A DNA stretch of 64,000 nt, taken from assembly GCF_007993935.1 (NCBI RefSeq), contig NZ_VITY01000020.1, forward strand, positions 62,001 through 126,000, in the 5' to 3' direction. The translations under genes were made by a program, and so were the position numbers. A model generated the notes under the pieces. The model worked only from the letters and a program-made list of their open reading frames with translations. It made no database searches and had not been told where the DNA came from. Positions 8,963-16,523 of the stretch are shown piece by piece (within the stretch, counting starts at the first letter, position 1; each line of letters begins with the position of its first letter). The DNA comes from Bradyrhizobium macuxiense (lineage in GTDB: Bacteria; Pseudomonadota; Alphaproteobacteria; Rhizobiales; Xanthobacteraceae).

Positions 8963-9757
8963 TCATCCCCTCCTCCTAGGCGTGTCGAGCGCATCTCTGA
9001 GATCGGCCGGCACCTTGGGGTACGCCCACCGTCGTCCAGTGCGCAGCACGGATCTCTGATAAGCTCGTACCAACATCTCGGTATGCATCAGCGTGAGCGC
9101 GGTCGCATCTATCACTCCCACGCGGTCCAGATCCCGAATGTCCAAATGCGCGACGAGCTCGTTCAGCACGCCTTCTCCCGGAATAATGACGTCCGCCCCC
9201 GCATTGATCACCTTGCGAGCAGCGCTCTCGAAGGCCGCCCGAACCTTCTCAGGCTCGCCAAAAGCGCGCTGTAGATCGAATTCATCGAAAGCTGGATCGA
9301 GGCTGACGATCCCTACAATTCGTGTATGAAGTTGATGGCGGTCGACACACTCTCTCAGCATCCGCGCGCCTGCTGGCGAGATCGTTATGATTCCAATCAG
9401 CGGCGCGACTGAGCAGCCGGCCAGGAGACAGCTCTCCATCATCGAGGTAACCGGGATATCAAGAACCGCTCGAGCCTCGCGCAGCGCGGGCTCGGCAAAC
9501 GAAGCGATCATGACAGCATCGAATCCTTCACGTTCGGCACGTTCGACCTGCCCAAGCACGACATTCGCAACACGAGTTCTCTCACGCGGATACTCGAGAG
9601 CCTGTGCGGGAGAGGAGGTTCCGTAAGTCCCGATCGGTACGCCATGAAGGACGATCTCGACACCCGGCCCTGCAACAGCCGCAAAGCGGCGCGCAAGCGA
9701 TTCCGCATAGTGAGGAAGCGCCTCGAGTTCTGTGACGGACTGGTGCCAAATGCGCAT
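8963..9757 (-). CDS. Asp/Glu/hydantoin racemase-superfamily protein lacking both cysteines
   Basis: A 264-residue protein of the aspartate/glutamate/hydantoin racemase superfamily, which includes maleate isomerase and arylmalonate decarboxylase. Recognisable are the N-terminal RIWHQSVTEL strand, the substrate loop IASFAEPAL near residue 85, and the mirror loop IIPGEGVLNE near 195. In racemases each of these loops carries a catalytic cysteine (CFGDP and LGCAGM in hydantoin racemase). Here they read S-F-A-E-P and P-G-E-G, so both cysteines are missing; the cysteines present (ESCLLAGC near 112-117) are elsewhere. A standard two-base racemisation is therefore unlikely, and a different reaction or a binding role is possible. 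It is on the same strand as, and upstream of, the P450 fusion operon. Confidence 0.7.
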   Translation of the reverse strand: MRIWHQSVTELEALPHYAESLARRFAAVAGPGVEIVLHGVPIGTYGTSSPAQALEYPRERTRVANVVLGQVERAEREGFDAVMIASFAEPALREARAVLDIPVTSMMESCLLAGCSVAPLIGIITISPAGARMLRECVDRHQLHTRIVGIVSLDPAFDEFDLQRAFGEPEKVRAAFESAARKVINAGADVIIPGEGVLNELVAHLDIRDLDRVGVIDATALTLMHTEMLVRAYQRSVLRTGRRWAYPKVPADLRDALDTPRRRG

Positions 9758-10528
9758 CTAATCGCTCGCTACACGCTTACTCGTCAGCTCGCCAAAGCAC
9801 TGCTTGACCTGCTCGAACCATTTCCCCATCTCGGCGGCCTCACTGGAGATCCCCGCGGTCGACATGTGTCCACGGGGAAGCGTTTCGGGCTCAGAATTCG
9901 AATACGCCGGTCATCGCGTTGCTGATGCTTGGCGATCGCGCCCCCCCTTGTTGGTCGTTTGCTGGGGTGCGGCAACTCTAGTCGTGCGCTTCCCTTCAAG
10001 AAATGCGTCAATTGCAAGACATTCTTTCTCGACTTGAATGAATGCGAGAGTGATGCCCGCAGCATTTCTGCTTGTGGATCGAGAGTGCGTAGACCAGTGC
10101 CAGAAGTAGCAGCACCCGGACAATCTCGCCGGTCGTCCTGCCCTTCACGCCGCGCCTGGATACTGCGCTGCCGGCTACATGGATGGTGGCCCACCCGTAG
10201 ACCAGCGTCTCGGCGAGCGAGCCGACACTCTCCGGTGGAGACTGCCTTCAAGAAACTGATGGTCCGCACGGGATGGTTAGTTTGCGAGCAAATTGGCCGA
10301 GATAGCGGTTACCGATCTCGAGAACCGTCTGATCGGTTTGAACCGAGCATCACCACCTGCTGCCGCCTTGTCCCGCATCGCTGCCGCAATCTCGGCTACG
10401 GCGTCCTTGTAGCAGCCCGCTGCGGAAGACAGCCGCGCCGCTGCCGAACCGCGGCAGCATTGGGGTACAATGCACAAATGTACCGTCAGGACGAATGGCC
10501 ACGTTCGACCAACCCTACATGTCGGCCG
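9758..10528. other. Gap without a recognisable intact gene
   Basis: The 771 bases between the racemase-family gene and the LysR gene hold no frame that I can assign. On the minus strand around 10130-10210 one frame encodes a hydrophobic stretch (EIVRVLLLLALVYALSIH) without a convincing start, and another around 9985-10045 reads VEKECLAIDAFLEGKR. These may be scraps of lost genes, but no family is identifiable. A 328-residue plus-strand frame crosses this gap and runs antisense through the LysR gene; it is not gene-like. Confidence 0.4.
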
Positions 10529-11416
10529 TTATTTCAATCGGGCATCGCGCGCGATGAAGTCAAGGAAGCTGCGCACCTTGGCCGACAGATATTTGCGAGT
10601 TGGATAGACGGCGAGCAGACGGCCCGCAAAAGGCAGCTTGTCTGGGAGTACCCATTCCAACCGCCCTTCGGCCAGATCATCCGCAATCAACCACTTCGGC
10701 AAAAAGGCGTAGCCCATACCTTGGAGACAGGCCTGGTGCATGAGCGTTTCATTAGCGCTCTGGAGGACCGGCCTAAACTTGATCACTTTGCGCCCTTGCG
10801 CTGTATCTTGCGTCAAGGTCCCGTCGGCATGCGCCAAGCTGTAGGCGAGCAAGGGCGCCCCCTTCAGAGCCTCGAGCGAAACAGGCCGGCCATGTTCCTC
10901 CAGGAAGCCGCGTGAAGCGACCAGACAGAACGGCACGTTGGCGATCGTCCGTGCGATCAAGCCGGGATCGGGAGAAGCCGTTACCCGCAGCGCGAGATCG
11001 AATCCATCCTCGATCAGATTGACCAATCGGCCGCTGAGGTCGACCTCTAGCGTCACGTCCGGATAGCGTGCACGGTAATCGGCCAAGACGCGCGCAAACA
11101 GCGCACTTGCCATCCACACCGGTGCAGTCAGCCGCAAGCGGCCTTTTGGCGAAACCGCGGTCTGACGGACGGCGGCTTCCAGTTCGTCAAATCCATCCAT
11201 CATCAACCGCGCTTGCTCGAAGAACAACGCGCCGGTTTCGGTGAGACTAACGTGCCTGCTCGTGCGATTGAGCAAGCGCGCCGAAAGACGTGCCTCAAGA
11301 TGCACGACATGCTTGCTCGCCATCGCAGGAGAGACGCCCAGGCGGCGGGCCGCCAACGTGAAGCTCTTGAGCTCGGCCACGGCGCAAAACACGCGAATAT
11401 TCATCAGCGTATCCAT
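10529..11416 (-). CDS. LysR-family transcriptional regulator
   Basis: A 295-residue LysR-type regulator. The N-terminal winged helix-turn-helix is clear (FCAVAELKSFTLAARRLGVSP, with KHVVHLEARL in the recognition region), followed by the conserved LLNRTSRHVSLTETG and an effector-binding domain starting near residue 85 (GRLRLTAPVWMA). I start it at MDTLMNIRVF (11416); an upstream ATG at 11443 in frame adds nine residues. It is divergent from the DoxX/extradiol dioxygenase pair, and a perfect inverted repeat lies in the shared intergenic region, so it probably controls that pair and itself. The effector is unknown. Confidence 0.88.
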   Translation of the reverse strand: MDTLMNIRVFCAVAELKSFTLAARRLGVSPAMASKHVVHLEARLSARLLNRTSRHVSLTETGALFFEQARLMMDGFDELEAAVRQTAVSPKGRLRLTAPVWMASALFARVLADYRARYPDVTLEVDLSGRLVNLIEDGFDLALRVTASPDPGLIARTIANVPFCLVASRGFLEEHGRPVSLEALKGAPLLAYSLAHADGTLTQDTAQGRKVIKFRPVLQSANETLMHQACLQGMGYAFLPKWLIADDLAEGRLEWVLPDKLPFAGRLLAVYPTRKYLSAKVRSFLDFIARDARLK

Positions 11417-11434
11417 TCGGTACCCTAGCACGAC

Positions 11435-11453
11435 CATTTCCAAAATGGAAATG
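11435..11453. promoter_or_regulatory. Candidate LysR operator
   Basis: CATTTCC-AAAAT-GGAAATG is a perfect 7-base inverted repeat with a 5-base spacer. It fits the LysR box pattern T-N11-A and lies 18 bases upstream of the LysR start and about 80 upstream of doxX. A second short palindrome, TGATGCATCA, follows directly at 11452-11461. Confidence 0.5.
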
Positions 11454-11531
11454 ATGCATCAACAACATCGCTGATGATCAATTGGCAAGAAACAGTAACC
11501 ATGAGGCTCCTTCAACTGGAGCTTAGAGCCG

Positions 11532-11942
11532 ATGATTAGTTTCGAAACCTGGTCCCCCCGTGTGCTCGCCGTCGTACGTATCATCACCGCCCTGCTGTTT
11601 ATCGAGCATGGACTGATGAAGCTTTTTGAATTCCCCGCCCCTGTACCCGGGCTGCCGACTCCCCTTCCTCTGATACTGGTCGTCGCCGCGGTCCTCGAAA
11701 TCGCTGGTGGTGCCCTGATCGCCGTGGGCCTGTTCACCCGAACGGCAGCCTTCATCTGCTCAGGCGAAATGGCCGTTGCGTACTTCCTTTTTCACGCGCC
11801 CCAGAGCTTCTGGCCGGCGGTCAATAATGGCGAGCCCGCGATCCTGTTTTGCTTCGTATTCCTCTATCTCGGGTTTGCCGGCGCCGGCGCGTGGAGTCTG
11901 GACCGGCTGTCGACCACGCGTTCGAACCTTGTGAGGGCATGA
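11532..11942 (+). CDS. DoxX-family membrane protein
   Basis: A 136-residue integral membrane protein with about four hydrophobic helices (roughly residues 10-28, 45-70, 75-92 and 100-122). The first carries the family signature ALLFIEHGLMKLFEFP. DoxX proteins are small inner-membrane proteins, often placed beside oxygenases or other redox genes; their biochemical role is poorly defined. The stop is 3 bases before the start of the extradiol dioxygenase gene, so the two are almost certainly cotranscribed and coupled. Confidence 0.85.
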   Translation: MISFETWSPRVLAVVRIITALLFIEHGLMKLFEFPAPVPGLPTPLPLILVVAAVLEIAGGALIAVGLFTRTAAFICSGEMAVAYFLFHAPQSFWPAVNNGEPAILFCFVFLYLGFAGAGAWSLDRLSTTRSNLVRA

Positions 11943-11944
11943 CC

Positions 11945-12763
11945 ATGTCCACGCGACGACTTCCGACGTACTATCTGTCGCATGGCGGTGGCCCTTGGCC
12001 CTACATGGAAGGAGCCATGCGCGGTCGCTTCGACAAGCTTGAGCGGGCGTTGCTCGCCATCCGCCAGGAATGGGGCACGGCCGTGCGGGCAGTGCTCGTG
12101 GTATCGGGTCATTGGGAAACACCGGAGTTTGCCGTCTCTTCGAGTGCTTTCCCCGGTATGGAATATGACTATCACGGCTTCCCCGAGCACCTCTATCACA
12201 TCAAATACGACGCACCTGGATCACCCGAACTTGCGATGCAGGTCCGCGCGATGCTGGAGGCAGGTGGCATCGCTTGCGGAAGCGACCACGAACGCGGGTT
12301 CGATCACGGTACATTCAGCCTGATGCAGCCGCTCTACCCCGCCGGCGATGTGCCGATTGTACAACTGTCGGTCCGGCAGGATCTTGATCCTCAAACACAT
12401 CTTTCGGTCGGCCGTTTGCTCGCTCCGCTCCGGGACCAAGGCGTCATGATCGTCGGCAGCGGCTCGAGCTTCCACAATCTCGGGCTGCGCGGGCCTGTCG
12501 CGGTCGAACCATCCCGCCAGTTTGACGAATGGTTGCAGCAGACGCTGCTCCAGGTTTCGGCGGCCGAACGCCGGCAGCGGGTCGTGGGTTGGACCCAGGC
12601 ACCGCATGCGCGGCTCGCTCATCCGCAGGAGGATCACCTGATCCCGCTGATGGTTGCGCTTGGCGCCGCAGAGGAGGAAACTGCCACCTTGGTTTATCAT
12701 CAGCCCGATTTTCTGGACAGCTGGGCGCTATCGAGCTTCCGCTTCGGCAAACTATCCGGATAA
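11945..12763 (+). CDS. Class III (LigB/DODA-type) extradiol dioxygenase
   Basis: A 272-residue enzyme of the LigB superfamily, closest in appearance to the 4,5-DOPA dioxygenase/YgiD group. Metal-binding and catalytic histidines are recognisable in YLSHGGGPWPY (N-terminus), VSGHWETPEF near residue 55, and GFDHGTFSLMQPLYP near 117. ATG at 11945 is preceded by GAGGG at good distance and is preferred over the in-frame ATG at 11939, which has its ribosome site almost abutting it. It would cleave a catechol-type ring with non-heme iron or be a zinc-type relative. The substrate is unknown. It shares a transcript with doxX under probable control of the divergent LysR protein. Confidence 0.85.
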   Translation: MSTRRLPTYYLSHGGGPWPYMEGAMRGRFDKLERALLAIRQEWGTAVRAVLVVSGHWETPEFAVSSSAFPGMEYDYHGFPEHLYHIKYDAPGSPELAMQVRAMLEAGGIACGSDHERGFDHGTFSLMQPLYPAGDVPIVQLSVRQDLDPQTHLSVGRLLAPLRDQGVMIVGSGSSFHNLGLRGPVAVEPSRQFDEWLQQTLLQVSAAERRQRVVGWTQAPHARLAHPQEDHLIPLMVALGAAEEETATLVYHQPDFLDSWALSSFRFGKLSG

Positions 12764-12777
12764 CTCGTCAAAGAGGC

Positions 12778-12809
12778 AAGGGCCGCTGCCTGCAACGGGA
12801 GCGGCCCTT
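12778..12809 (+). terminator. Hairpin after the doxX/dioxygenase pair
   Basis: AAGGGCCGCT and AGCGGCCCTT form a perfect 10-base stem around a 12-base loop, starting 15 bases after the dioxygenase stop. There is no long T run, so termination strength is uncertain, but position and GC-rich stem fit a transcript end. Confidence 0.6.
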
Positions 12810-12920
12810 ATCTCGATGTCCGTCGAAGTCTGAAACGGCCCCAAATAGTCTCGGCGGCACGCCAGCGGCATTGGGCGCGGTGGCGGGCCGCGTTTCCGCT
12901 TTTGCGAGACGCTTCAAACA

Positions 12921-13055
12921 TCAACTGTTACTTGCCAGAAAAATTGCGATCAACAATGCAAGATTGGCTAGCACGCCTGCCAGGGCTAACAGCCAAGTCT
13001 CGACGGCCGATAGCTGCCCAACTCCATCACCTTCGGTGCTCCACAGGGGATGCAT
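12921..13055 (-). CDS. Possible small single-helix membrane protein
   Basis: A 44-residue frame from ATG at 13055 to a TGA at 12921. AAGGG stands at suitable distance before the start. The first half is polar (MHPLWSTEGDGVGQLS) and the second is one strong hydrophobic segment (LLALAGVLANLALLIAIFL, about residues 22-40). It lies 138 bases downstream of the ferredoxin gene on the same strand. I recognise no family; it could be a real small protein of the P450 unit or a chance frame. Confidence 0.35.
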   Translation of the reverse strand: MHPLWSTEGDGVGQLSAVETWLLALAGVLANLALLIAIFLASNS

Positions 13056-13193
13056 TACAGACCCTTTCAATTAGCAAGGAGATTTACACCTTTGGGCCCC
13101 TCTCACGTATGCACGATCGCGGAATCTGTGCGAATGATTCCGCGGTCGCACCCGGCCGAGATGCCGGACTCCTGCGCGCGATACGGCTAGCAT

Positions 13194-13514
13194 TCAACGC
13201 TGAGAACCAGGCACCGTGACGACAATGCCGTCCAAATCGGAGCATGCCTGGATCTGACACGACAGCCGGCTGTTCTCTCGTCGCTCCAAGACCGCGCAAT
13301 CGAGCAGCTCAAGCTCGCCGACCGATGGCTCCGGCAACTGGGCTAAATGGGGCTCGTGGACGAACACATGACAAGTGCCGCACATCATGGAGCCACCGCA
13401 TTCGCCGATAATACCGTCAACGTTATTGACGATTGCCGTGCGCATGAGGGTGTCACCATCGGTAGCTTCGAGCGCGATCCTCTCGCCGCTCGACATCACA
13501 TACGTCACTTTCAT
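13194..13514 (-). CDS. [2Fe-2S] ferredoxin (palustrisredoxin-type)
   Basis: A 106-residue adrenodoxin/putidaredoxin-type ferredoxin. The cluster cysteines are Cys39, Cys45, Cys48 (CGGSMMCGTC) and Cys86 (RLSCQI), with the usual spacing for vertebrate-type [2Fe-2S] ferredoxins. The tail runs beyond the last cysteine into DGIVVTVP. It starts 10 bases after the stop of the CYP199-like P450 gene, the same arrangement as the P450/palustrisredoxin pair of Rhodopseudomonas palustris. It should shuttle electrons from a ferredoxin reductase, most likely the one at 27588-28805, to that P450. Confidence 0.9.
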   Translation of the reverse strand: MKVTYVMSSGERIALEATDGDTLMRTAIVNNVDGIIGECGGSMMCGTCHVFVHEPHLAQLPEPSVGELELLDCAVLERRENSRLSCQIQACSDLDGIVVTVPGSQR

Positions 13515-13524
13515 GGCTTACCAT

Positions 13525-14748
13525 CTAGTTGGGCACAAAGGTCATAGGCATGCGATCGAGCGCATGCATCGCGTTGTTCGGACGCCAAACGGCCTCTCCG
13601 GCGAATTCGATTCGATTGACCTTACGGGCGATGGCCGTCAGAACAGCGTCGACCTCGGCACGAGCTACGTTCTGACCAACGCACCCGTGAATTCCAGTGC
13701 CGAGAGCAAGATGTCCAAATGGGCGGCGCCTGATATCAAAGCGGTCAGCGTTGGGCCAGTGGGACTCATCGAGATTGGCAGAGCCCAAAACGCAGAGAAT
13801 CTTTGAGCCCTCGACGATTCTTGTGCCGCTGACCTCGGTGTCGCAATTGGCCGTACGGTAGAAGGCTGATACCGGTGACGTGTAGCGCAGCGTTTCCTCA
13901 AACGCCGGCCGCGCCAAGTTTGGATCTTCCTTGAGCAACTCGAAAGCGTCCGGATTTTGCCCCAGGCACCATAATGCGTTGCCAATCCCGGTCACGGTTG
14001 TGTCGATTCCTGCCCCGAGCAGCGCGCGCACAAGCATGCCTGCCTCCTGCTCGGTGATTTCCCCCTCGTCGGCGGCAGCGTAGATGGTTGCACCGAACGT
14101 TTCCGGCTCGATCATGTCGCGTTTTGTTCGCTCCATGACCCAGGGAAGGATTTCCTCCACCCTTTTCATGGCTTTCCGTCGCAGGTCGTTTTCCGGACCG
14201 ATCGCGTTGAAGACCATAGCCCCGTAGTCGATCAGACGGCGGCGGTCAGTCTCCTTGAGGCCGGCAGCCCTCGGGAACACATTCGTCGGAAACACTTCGG
14301 CAAGGTCCTGAACGGCGTCAAAAGTCCCCCTTCCGATCAAGGAATCGACCAGCCGCTCGGCATCCTCACGGAACTTCTCCTTGAGTTCTGCGACCGCCCG
14401 CGGCGACATCGCTCTTGCCAGAACCGTTCTGGTCTTCGCGTGATACGGAGGATCGACATCGATTATGATGCTCCTGGCTTGAAATGGCGCCGCGAACTTC
14501 AAATCCAGAATGCCCACCCCCCGTGAGGAAACGAAACGACTCCAATCCGAAAAGACCTCCTTGGTTTCTCCATAACGGCCGCAGGCCAGAATCGAATAAC
14601 GCGGAATGTATGCAAAGGGGCCCTTGGATCGCAGCTCAGCGTAATATTCCCTGGGATCCGACAAGATGGCCGGGTCATACGGATCAATATCCCACACCGG
14701 CACGCCGGAAGGAGGGTCGATCGCGAGGTGACCTTCAATCAGATTCAT
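13525..14748 (-). CDS. CYP199-like cytochrome P450
   Basis: A 407-residue soluble class I P450. It resembles the CYP199A enzymes that O-demethylate para-substituted benzoates such as 4-methoxybenzoate: shared segments include SSRGVGILDLK in the B-C region, DVDPPYHAKTRTVL, VFPRAAGLKE, and the I-helix ALLGAGIDTT with the acid-alcohol pair intact. The heme loop is LGTGIHGCVGQ with Cys356 as ligand, and the ExxR motif is EETLR. Start MNLIEGHL at 14748 has a GAAGGGGGA ribosome site; upstream in-frame sequence is not P450-like. The ferredoxin gene follows after 10 bases. Oxidation of an aromatic carboxylic acid is likely from the family; the precise substrate is inference. Confidence 0.88.
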   Translation of the reverse strand: MNLIEGHLAIDPPSGVPVWDIDPYDPAILSDPREYYAELRSKGPFAYIPRYSILACGRYGETKEVFSDWSRFVSSRGVGILDLKFAAPFQARSIIIDVDPPYHAKTRTVLARAMSPRAVAELKEKFREDAERLVDSLIGRGTFDAVQDLAEVFPTNVFPRAAGLKETDRRRLIDYGAMVFNAIGPENDLRRKAMKRVEEILPWVMERTKRDMIEPETFGATIYAAADEGEITEQEAGMLVRALLGAGIDTTVTGIGNALWCLGQNPDAFELLKEDPNLARPAFEETLRYTSPVSAFYRTANCDTEVSGTRIVEGSKILCVLGSANLDESHWPNADRFDIRRRPFGHLALGTGIHGCVGQNVARAEVDAVLTAIARKVNRIEFAGEAVWRPNNAMHALDRMPMTFVPN

Positions 14749-14895
14749 TAGCTTTCCCCCTTCAGCGGGATTCCTTGAGGAACGAAATCCTCTCCTCGAA
14801 AGTGTTCCATGGCCTGAGCGTGCGAAGGATGGTGGACCGTCGTTGTCTTCGATCGCAGCGCACCTTCCGCACTCATCGCGTGGCGCGATCCGCAT

Positions 14896-16029
14896 TCACC
14901 TCACCACTTCGAACTTCCCGTTCTTGACCGTCACGAGAACGCGCGAACGCGGATCCAACCCGTTACGATCATTCTCGGTAAAGTTATAGACCCCTTCTGT
15001 CGTGACGAAGTCGCGTTCCGCAAGCAAAGCCCGCCGAAGCGCCTCGCGAAACTCGCTGCTGCCCGGTTTGGCCTTCTCCAGGGCGACAGGGACAATGCGC
15101 TGAAGTATCAAGAAGGCGCTGTACATATTGGCCGCGAACTGATTGCGGGTGTTCGGGCCGTACTTGCCTTCATATTGTCCGTTGAATGCGACAGCCAATT
15201 TCCTGGTTTCGGAATTCTCCGGTTGCGACTCTGGCGCCATGGTCAACCCGGTCGCCACATACGCGCCTTCGGCAGCTTTTCCTGCGATACGGATTAGATC
15301 GGTAGCGGTGCCATTGGTGTGATAGATCGGCCCTTGATAGCCTCGCTCGCGCAACGTCAATTGCGGAAGCGCGGCCGCGGTACCTGAAGCGCCAACAATG
15401 ACAGCATCAGGATTGCTAGCGATCAGACGCAGCACTTGCCCGACAACGGACGTATCCGGTCGAGCGAAACGTTGTTCATCCACGACATTGAGCCCCATGG
15501 GAGCCCCGAAGGTCGCAAGATCATTGCGCCACTGATCTCCGAACGCGTCGGAATAACCGATGAACCCGACGGTCTTCACACCATTGGCTTTCATGTGATC
15601 GTAGATCGCTTGCGCAGCGATCCGGGCCGGCTGAGGCAGCGAGACTGACCACTTCGCCAGCTTCGGCGTCACGATGAAGGGCGACTGCCCAAGGTGAAGA
15701 ACCCCGACCTCATTAGCGACCGCCGCCATCGCCAGCGTTGGCGGAACCGTAGAGCCGCCGATGAGTACGTCCGCGTTGGCTTCAATAACAAAGCGCCGTG
15801 TATTATTGGCGGCCGCTGTGGGATCTCCACCATCATCCAGCACCATCAACTGGAGTGGCAAACCGCTTATCGCCCGTGGAACAAAATCAAGCGCATTCTG
15901 GCCAGGCACGCCCAAAGCCGCTGCGGGCCCGGTCGTTGAGACATCGATGCCAATGACCATTTTGCCCTGAGCCCTCGCAGGCTGAACGAGGGCGAACAGG
16001 GCAACGACAAGCAGAATTAGCCTTCTCAA
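14896..16029 (-). CDS. Periplasmic solute-binding protein (Leu/Ile/Val-type ABC)
   Basis: A 377-residue type I periplasmic binding protein. Residues 1-20 are a signal peptide (LILLVVALFALVQPARA) with probable cleavage before QGKMVIG. The body has the alternating domains of LivJ/HmgA-type receptors, with GASGTAAALP and YHTNGTATDLIR loops. In proteobacteria such receptors often bind aromatic acids. No permease or ATPase gene is adjacent, so it must use another Liv-type transporter, possibly the one at 59.5-62.9 kb. It precedes the CYP199-like P450 by 147 bases on the same strand, and a TTTTCGAAAA palindrome lies 42 bases upstream of its start. Confidence 0.85.
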   Translation of the reverse strand: MRRLILLVVALFALVQPARAQGKMVIGIDVSTTGPAAALGVPGQNALDFVPRAISGLPLQLMVLDDGGDPTAAANNTRRFVIEANADVLIGGSTVPPTLAMAAVANEVGVLHLGQSPFIVTPKLAKWSVSLPQPARIAAQAIYDHMKANGVKTVGFIGYSDAFGDQWRNDLATFGAPMGLNVVDEQRFARPDTSVVGQVLRLIASNPDAVIVGASGTAAALPQLTLRERGYQGPIYHTNGTATDLIRIAGKAAEGAYVATGLTMAPESQPENSETRKLAVAFNGQYEGKYGPNTRNQFAANMYSAFLILQRIVPVALEKAKPGSSEFREALRRALLAERDFVTTEGVYNFTENDRNGLDPRSRVLVTVKNGKFEVVR

Positions 16030-16071
16030 TTCCCGCCCCTATAGAATGGCATCACATCGATGATGCTTTGA

Positions 16072-16081
16072 TTTTCGAAAA
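16072..16081. promoter_or_regulatory. TTTCGAAA palindrome A
   Basis: TTTTCGAAAA, a perfect 10-base palindrome, 42 bases upstream of the solute-binding protein start at 16029. It is proposed as a binding site for the GntR protein at 26609-27319. Confidence 0.6.
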
Positions 16082-16180
16082 CCTATCACCATGTCAAACC
16101 TATTACAAGTCAATAGAAATCGGCCATATCTCAACCTTCCCTCGGAGCGATTAGGAGGATCGCGCATGAAGCTCAGCGTT

Positions 16181-16191
16181 ATTTTCGAAAT
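16181..16191. promoter_or_regulatory. TTTCGAAA palindrome B
   Basis: ATTTTCGAAAT, core 16183-16190. It falls inside the possible gene-start remnant at 16166, about 150 bases upstream of the solute-binding protein. Confidence 0.4.
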
Positions 16192-16523
16192 CGGCCTGGC
16201 TGCCCAAAAAGGGCCCCTGGATCTTTTCAAATCATCGATCGGACAGAAGATTTTGACGGATTGGCGGCTGGAGGTGCCTAAGAAGCAGCGCGGCCCAACG
16301 ACTTATGACGATAAGGCACGCGTCCGCTGGTCGACCGGCGGGGCGCCTGCGATGACGCCGGCACGGCTGCACGAACCCCGTCTTGCTTGGTGGTCAGCAA
16401 TACTTCCATTCTCGGCGTCGACAGGCAGTTCGCTTGATGGCCTCGCAGCGCATTCTTCTGTCCAACGAATATCGCCGCGGTGGGAAGTGCCGGAGTCCCG
16501 CCTCGTTCTGCACCAATGACATC

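Larger units (their letters stand above)
16030..16523. other. Intergenic with possible gene start remnant
   Basis: On the plus strand an ATG at 16166 follows a perfect AGGAGG site (16154-16159) and reads MKLSVIFEIGLAAQKG, then continues without recognisable homology to 16519. The opening resembles the N-terminus of some LLM flavin oxidoreductases, so it may be the surviving start of a deleted gene. The stretch also holds two TTTCGAAA palindromes. Confidence 0.35.

Noticed and set aside
10130..10210. Hydrophobic minus-strand frame, possible membrane protein
   Set aside because: It has a stretch like a membrane helix but no usable start codon or ribosome site, and the frame quickly becomes unlike protein.
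9929..10915. 328-codon plus-strand open frame
   Set aside because: It runs from an empty gap through the 3' half of the LysR gene in antisense; the translation is Arg/Cys-rich and matches nothing recognisable.
11539..11548. GTTTCGAAAC palindrome at the start of doxX
   Set aside because: It falls in codons 3-6 of doxX, has G/C outer bases unlike the other copies, and lies outside the cluster of sites; not included in the regulon.
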